The notes under the pieces were generated by a model. It was not told the DNA's origin. It saw nothing but the letters and a program-made list of their open reading frames with translations, and did not search any database. From an uncultured Pirellulaceae bacterium (GTDB taxonomy: Bacteria; Planctomycetota; Planctomycetia; Pirellulales; Pirellulaceae), in contig CALFWL010000239.1 of the NCBI GenBank assembly GCA_937928215.1, positions 1 through 38,102 of the forward strand: 38,102 bases of DNA, in the 5' to 3' direction. The position numbers and the translations under genes are program-made. Positions 33,504 through 38,102 of the stretch are shown here, piece by piece (within the stretch, counting starts at the first letter, position 1; each line of letters begins with the position of its first letter).

Positions 33504-34256
33504 TTGCCACCCGGTGTAGAGCGAAATACCATCGATCAGAATCAGAACTTTTCTGAAGTGCACCTCGACGCCGCGCGGCGTTGTGAGCAGAAACTGGGTT
33601 ACCGGTTCAGGAATACCGCGTACCTTTGCGAAGCGATCACTCATGCTTCGATCGCGGATACTCGCTTGGTGTCCTACGAACGCTTGGAATTTCTGGGCGA
33701 TTCGATCCTTGGGTTTGTCGTGTGCGAGTATCTGTACAACACGTTCCCTGATTGGCTGGAAGGGGAACTGACCAAAGTCAAATCAAACGTGGTCAGTCGT
33801 CGCACGTGTGGTTTGATGGGCGAGGAATTGGAGCTTGAAGAATGTCTGGTCGTCGGCAAGGGAGTCGGCATCAAAGGCAAAGTGCCTCGCTCGCTGCTGG
33901 CGAACGCGTTTGAGTCCATCGTCGCAGCGATCTATCTGGACGGAAGTTGGGACGCCGCAAAAGCGTTTCTGGTTCCCTTGATCGAGCGACATGTCCAGAG
34001 TGCGATCGATGGTGGACTGGAGATCAATTACAAATCTGAACTTCAGCAGTATTCGCAGAAGCGTTACGGACTTCCACCCCGTTATGTTTTACTCGGGGAT
34101 GATGGCCCGGACCATGACAAGTCGTTCAAAGTCGCAGCCGTGATTGGCAAACGTGAGTTTGGCCCGGCGTGGGGTAAGAATAAGAAGCAAGCCGAACAAC
34201 ACGCCGCTGCCAATGCGCTCGCCAAGATCAAAGGTTCCGATGAACCGTTTACGTAA
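33504..34256 (+). CDS. rnc: Ribonuclease III
   Basis: 250 residues. The start is TTG at 33504, six bases after the DAHP synthase stop, with AGAAGA in front; no ATG fits better. RNase III cuts double-stranded RNA in rRNA maturation and mRNA turnover. The RNase III domain has the signature ERLEFLGDS (59-67) with Glu59, Glu62 and Asp66, and the second acidic block LLANAFESIVAAIYLDG with Glu137. The position matching E. coli Asp114 is Asn134, as I believe is common in many bacteria. The double-stranded RNA-binding domain covers about 173-245 (NYKSELQQYSQKRYG, FKVAAVIGKREFG, KNKKQAEQHAAANALAKI). The N-terminal 20 residues are an extra, acidic stretch. Confidence 0.96.
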   Translation: MPPGVERNTIDQNQNFSEVHLDAARRCEQKLGYRFRNTAYLCEAITHASIADTRLVSYERLEFLGDSILGFVVCEYLYNTFPDWLEGELTKVKSNVVSRRTCGLMGEELELEECLVVGKGVGIKGKVPRSLLANAFESIVAAIYLDGSWDAAKAFLVPLIERHVQSAIDGGLEINYKSELQQYSQKRYGLPPRYVLLGDDGPDHDKSFKVAAVIGKREFGPAWGKNKKQAEQHAAANALAKIKGSDEPFT

Positions 34257-34276
34257 GCACTCGACCAGCCTAGCGA

Positions 34277-35224
34277 ATGAAAACACTTTCCAGACCGACG
34301 TGGCAAAAACTGGCGACCGACCACGAATCAGCGGTCGGACCATGGTTGAAAGCATTTCGTGAACGCCGCAAGCGTCGTCAAATGCATCCCGTTCAGGACT
34401 TCCTGTTTGTCTACTATCGTTATTCGCCCACCAAGCTGCGGCAATGGCATCCAGGAATCGGTTACTCACTGGAAGATGCTACGATTGACGGCAACATGCG
34501 GTCGCGGGACTGTCAAAGCAATTATTGGACAGCGTTCTCTGATAAGGCGTATTCTCGCACGGAAGCGAATTCTTACGGCAGGCCAGACCCGAATCGGATT
34601 TTCTGCGACCCGTCCAAGATCACGGGCGCGCAGCGAGAACGGATGGAATGGTCACGAGACATGCTGGCCCGGACGGCGGATCGGCCAAGCAATTACGGCT
34701 GCTTCGGGCTGCACGAATGGGCGATGGTTTATGGTGGCAAAGATGTGCGCCACGACCGCACCGCGCCGCTGCGATTGACTCAGCAGGAAATCGATCGTGT
34801 CGTGCACGAGCTTCCGATCGCCTGTAGCCACTTTGATGCATTTCGTTTTTTCGCGGACGACGCGAAACCGCTGAATATTCTTCAGCCCACCGTCGAAGAT
34901 CGAGCCGACTTCGAGCAGCCCGCCTGTATTCACGCCAACATGGACCTTTATAAATGGGCGTTCAAGGCAATGCCTTGGTTGGGAAGCAAGTTGCTGCTCG
35001 AGTGTTTTTTGCTTGCACGTGACGCTCGCGAGATCGACATGCGAGCCAGTCCATACGATTTGACGGCATACGGCGTCGACAATCCAATCTGCATCGAAAC
35101 CGAACAGGGGCGTGCCGATTATCAGACGCAGCAACGCGAACTCGCCGATCGAGCGAAGCCACTGCGACGTGCTCTGATCGATCGATTAGGCGAAATTCTG
35201 ACGTGCCTTCAACCAAATCAATGA
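34277..35224 (+). CDS. Conserved protein of '3-methyladenine DNA glycosylase' label
   Basis: 315 residues, ATG at 34277, 20 bases after rnc. The N-terminus has a basic helix (AFRERRKRRQMHPVQDFLFV) leading into YYRYSPTKLRQWHPG. This HPV-x-DFLF-x-YY-x5-LRRWHPG pattern matches a family that, from memory, is found in actinobacteria and planctomycetes and is annotated as 3-methyladenine DNA glycosylase. I see neither the helix-hairpin-helix nor the AAG-type fold motif that would prove that. Other conserved-looking blocks are SNYGCFGLHEWAMVYGG, LPIACSHFDAFRFF, PLNILQPT, ANMDLYKWAFKAMPWLGSKL and ASPYDLTAYG. No signal peptide, so cytoplasmic. The many His and Asp residues suggest a metal site, which is inference. 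Confidence 0.85.
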   Translation: MKTLSRPTWQKLATDHESAVGPWLKAFRERRKRRQMHPVQDFLFVYYRYSPTKLRQWHPGIGYSLEDATIDGNMRSRDCQSNYWTAFSDKAYSRTEANSYGRPDPNRIFCDPSKITGAQRERMEWSRDMLARTADRPSNYGCFGLHEWAMVYGGKDVRHDRTAPLRLTQQEIDRVVHELPIACSHFDAFRFFADDAKPLNILQPTVEDRADFEQPACIHANMDLYKWAFKAMPWLGSKLLLECFLLARDAREIDMRASPYDLTAYGVDNPICIETEQGRADYQTQQRELADRAKPLRRALIDRLGEILTCLQPNQ

Positions 35225-35346
35225 TACTGGTGAAGGCGACCCACTCACGGGGTGCGTTGAAATCGCACTGAAAACGGTGAGGCCTTCATGCTACCAGCAC
35301 AACTGACGGTTTGCGGAAATTCGATTTGCGTACGTGATCGGCTGCT

Positions 35347-38102
35347 TTATTCTTCAACGCCTACCGCCGCAACGTGTTCTGGTCGCCCCACTGTTTTCAG
35401 CTGAACGGACTTGTGAGTGACCTGCGAGTTCTTATTTCCAAAATTGCGATAGATTTTCAGATGCACTCGGTTGCGAAGGCTCGCGCGGCTTTGATTGTTA
35501 GCAAACAGTTTGACTCGAACGTCGTATTTTCCCTGTGGTGCCTCCAGAAGGTGGTACATCTCGGGCCCGAAACCTGTCGTGATGTCTGAAGTAATGTGGC
35601 CGCCGATGGGTGTCGTGCGATTCTGGTAACTGCACTCGCTGCCTCCGGGTTCGCCGATATGCAGATCCACGTCCGTCTGGTCGGTGTTCCACATCATCGT
35701 GATCAAAAGATCCGCTTTTTCGAAACCAAGCGTTTCCACCAGCATCTTCCTGCGAGCTTTTGCAAAATCCGACACCGACGATTTCAGTTCTCCAGCTTCG
35801 ACTTGCGTTAAAAGGTGCAGATAGTCTGCCGCAATGATCTTTCGATAGTCAGATCCCTGGTTATTGAAATTTGCAGTCATCGCAATTTCATAGAACACGA
35901 TGGCCATATCCGGCTGTTCCAACTGAGTCAGGCACTGGGCAATCGCCGGGTAAACACTGCACTCGAACGGGCGAGCTTTCGCGACTTTCATCAAGAGCGG
36001 AAACGCCTGAGCCGGACGGTCTACCCGCATCGCCGAAAACGCGACATCTCGAGCGATCACAAGGTCACCAGGATGACGTTCGATCAGATTGCTGAGCACT
36101 CTCAGTCCTTCGTCGACTGACCTGGTCGAACGACGTTGTGACTCGGTCGATACGGCGTCGTAGTCCGGATCTTCGGTCGCCAATTGCAAAAGATAAGACT
36201 CGGGGGCGTCGAATGAATGGCGAGGATCGGTCTGAAGTGGTTTTGAAATCGCGATGACCTTCACTTGATCCAACGCCAAACTGAGTGCGGTCGGAATCTT
36301 GAAGTTCATGCCGGGCATCGTCTCCAACCGTTTTAGCCAATCGAGCAACCGTTCTTTCGGGTCGGCCAAGGTTTGAGCGAACTCCGTTAATGTGTCACTG
36401 ACGATTTCTCCCGCATTCTTTGTTTTGACGACGAATAAGTCTTCCTCGGGTTTGATCCCAAACCGTTCATAATCTGCTTCGGTTTCAAGCATCAGCAGTG
36501 AACAGGTTTGCCCCGTTACTCGAAAATGCCGTGCGTACGACGCCGACACATCGAATACCTTGCTTCCAAGGCTTTCAAGTTGTCCGACGGCAACCTGTCC
36601 ATAAAACCGACCGGCCAGTTCGGAATCGATACGAATGGGCGAAACCGATACCGTTTTGGTTTTGTCTCCTTGTGACAGATTCAATTTCACATCGCCCGCA
36701 GGAGTTCCGCGTCCAACCAGCGTTATCACTTGCCCTGGGTAGATCCATTCGATCCGTCCTGCGGTCATTGTGTCAGTGGCGCCGTCGACATCGATTGAAT
36801 CAAGTCGCCACGGTCGTTTCCGATGGGCGGTCGAAGCGGCCGTGATTTCGTCTTCTGTCGTGACGCTGAAGACTGCACCACCAGACGCGTTGGCCAGAAA
36901 CCGGAGGTTCGCAATTGCCGTTCCGGTCAAACCTGATTGGAATGCAAACAGGCTTCCCAGATTTCCGTCGTCGATCTGGCGTTTGATCAATCGGATATCC
37001 GTCTCACCCCAATTGGCGGCCCCGTCGCTGAGCAGAAACAGATCAGGACCATGATTTTTGCTGCCGATCCACTCCGCTCCTGCAGCGCGTTCGATCGCTC
37101 CGTAGAGATCGGTGGCTCCTTCGAGCGACAGCTTTTCACAATCTCGGATCAAGGCATCGACGTTGGATTGAGAATTCTCAACGTATCCATTTCGCCAGAA
37201 TGTACTTCCGACATCAAAGAAAAGCACATTGAACTCTTTCAGGGAATCACGATTGTTGTCGAGAGTCTCTTTGAGGAGCTGCAACCACACGTTAAATCTC
37301 TCCGGGTTGCTGCTGAGCGACGTATCGAGCAGGAAAATCGCTCGGTCGTTGTCCGCAACCGATTCGCTGGCCAGTTGGGGGTTCAGTTGCATGCCCCAAA
37401 AATCACCTTCCTGTTCGTCCGAATGTTGCAATAACAGGTTGGGCTGGGACGGCAGGTTGACCCGGATCTGTTTCGTTTTCGGATTGGTCCACCGGTATTG
37501 CTCGAAACTGGACTTTCGAACCTCGGCGTCTCCATCAGGCGATGGAGCGATCTGCAAACCTGTTTTTGTGTCTTCGATACGGTTCACTTTAACGTCGACG
37601 ACACAGTGCCCGGTCTTCTCTGGCAACGCCAGTTCGTAAGCGTATCCATCGTCGGTGCGAGTCAAATTAACGTCGTATCCGAAGACGATGCGGTGCATCT
37701 TGTGCGGCGACAGCGGAAAAACACGAGCGTCAAAAACGCCGGCTCCTGACCACTCAACCAGCGCCGGATCAATTTTGCGGCGGATGGTCTGTTCATAGGC
37801 GAAGGCGGCTCGTTCTCGAGGAACCATACGTGCCTCTTTGACGTTCGTCCAATCGTCCTGGCGTTGCCGTCGTATTTCGAGTGGCTGAAAGGACGCCAAC
37901 TGCATGGTGCGGCCATTGAACTCATTCTTGATCAAGCGATCAGCTGGTGCCGTTGGACTGAAGTTGTAGACACTTTCACCGAACGCGAAATACCAAGGAG
38001 ATGCATCGTCAGGAAGCCGCAGTTTGAAATTTCCCTCCAGCTGTTGGTCTCGATCGTTGTAGTAGAGGCAATCAATCAAGACCCGAGCTCGGAAACCATC
38101 AA
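35347..38102 (-). CDS. VIT-VWA-TPR-DUF2135-like protein, N-terminus cut by window edge
   Basis: The frame runs off the right edge; the first codons at the edge (DGFRARV) continue smoothly into the protein, so the TTG at 38079 is not the start. About 917 residues are visible. The VIT domain comes first (VLIDCLYYNDRDQQLEGNFK, MVPRERAAFAYEQ, DARVFPLSPHKMHRI). A von Willebrand A domain follows, with the metal site DTSLSS at about 252-257 counted from 38079, and DGAANWGETD. The part after about 430 is beta-rich, then a helical TPR-like region (LPLLMKVAKARPFECSVYPA, LEQPDMAIVFYEIAM). The last 90 residues match DUF2135 (MMWNTDQTDVDLHIGEPGG). Such proteins are extracytoplasmic adhesion or assembly factors. 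It converges with the gene at 34277. Confidence 0.9.
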   Translation of the reverse strand, partial: DGFRARVLIDCLYYNDRDQQLEGNFKLRLPDDASPWYFAFGESVYNFSPTAPADRLIKNEFNGRTMQLASFQPLEIRRQRQDDWTNVKEARMVPRERAAFAYEQTIRRKIDPALVEWSGAGVFDARVFPLSPHKMHRIVFGYDVNLTRTDDGYAYELALPEKTGHCVVDVKVNRIEDTKTGLQIAPSPDGDAEVRKSSFEQYRWTNPKTKQIRVNLPSQPNLLLQHSDEQEGDFWGMQLNPQLASESVADNDRAIFLLDTSLSSNPERFNVWLQLLKETLDNNRDSLKEFNVLFFDVGSTFWRNGYVENSQSNVDALIRDCEKLSLEGATDLYGAIERAAGAEWIGSKNHGPDLFLLSDGAANWGETDIRLIKRQIDDGNLGSLFAFQSGLTGTAIANLRFLANASGGAVFSVTTEDEITAASTAHRKRPWRLDSIDVDGATDTMTAGRIEWIYPGQVITLVGRGTPAGDVKLNLSQGDKTKTVSVSPIRIDSELAGRFYGQVAVGQLESLGSKVFDVSASYARHFRVTGQTCSLLMLETEADYERFGIKPEEDLFVVKTKNAGEIVSDTLTEFAQTLADPKERLLDWLKRLETMPGMNFKIPTALSLALDQVKVIAISKPLQTDPRHSFDAPESYLLQLATEDPDYDAVSTESQRRSTRSVDEGLRVLSNLIERHPGDLVIARDVAFSAMRVDRPAQAFPLLMKVAKARPFECSVYPAIAQCLTQLEQPDMAIVFYEIAMTANFNNQGSDYRKIIAADYLHLLTQVEAGELKSSVSDFAKARRKMLVETLGFEKADLLITMMWNTDQTDVDLHIGEPGGSECSYQNRTTPIGGHITSDITTGFGPEMYHLLEAPQGKYDVRVKLFANNQSRASLRNRVHLKIYRNFGNKNSQVTHKSVQLKTVGRPEHVAAVGVEE

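Overview
The window looks like a chromosomal segment of a planctomycete, most likely from the Pirellulaceae (Rhodopirellula-like). The signs are a planctomycete-type cytochrome/DUF1587-DUF1592-DUF1588-DUF1585 protein next to a DUF1552 protein, a VIT-VWA protein, many long secreted proteins of unknown function, weak or absent Shine-Dalgarno sequences with frequent GTG/TTG starts, and moderate GC. No phage, insertion sequence, integrase or CRISPR array was seen. The taxonomic call is an inference from gene content only.

Layout. 1-2782: two minus-strand genes, a membrane-anchored protein cut by the window edge and a secreted protein with prenyltransferase/squalene-oxidase-type repeats. 3282-3408: a tRNA-Phe gene with a clear promoter. 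3911-6583: an 890-residue secreted coiled-coil protein. 6974-7543: a TerB-like cytoplasmic protein. 7668-7800: a candidate small RNA on the minus strand ending in a good intrinsic terminator. 8031-9239: carA. 9302-9457: short intergenic direct repeats. 9728-10000: a DUF2007-like protein. 10237-13546: the translation/secretion cluster ffh-rpsP-trmD-rplS, lacking rimM and closed by a strong terminator. 13892-15178: a secreted HEAT-like protein. 15281-17120: a lone GspF/PilC-type membrane protein directly followed by a PPK2 polyphosphate kinase.

17189-20614 is a periplasmic protease neighbourhood. An intact HtrA-like serine protease is followed by a paralogue that has lost the catalytic His, has Cys in place of Ser, and carries its PDZ domain inside the protease domain. 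A gluzincin-type lipoprotein is transcribed divergently. 20654-24338 encodes a ribose-type ABC importer (binding lipoprotein, double ATPase, permease). Upstream of it on the same strand lie DUF1552 and the planctomycete cytochrome protein (24442-28913). 29216-31903 holds two divergent outer-membrane beta-barrel candidates. 32151-35224 is a tight plus-strand run: class II DAHP synthase, RNase III and a protein of a family usually labelled 3-methyladenine DNA glycosylase. 35347-38102 is the C-terminal part of a VIT-VWA-TPR-DUF2135-like protein cut by the right edge.

The core genes (carA, ffh, rpsP, trmD, rplS, aroG-type DAHP synthase, rnc, tRNA-Phe) are housekeeping. The best candidates for something undescribed are the rearranged pseudo-protease at 17189-18478 with its active partner, and the small-RNA candidate upstream of carA.
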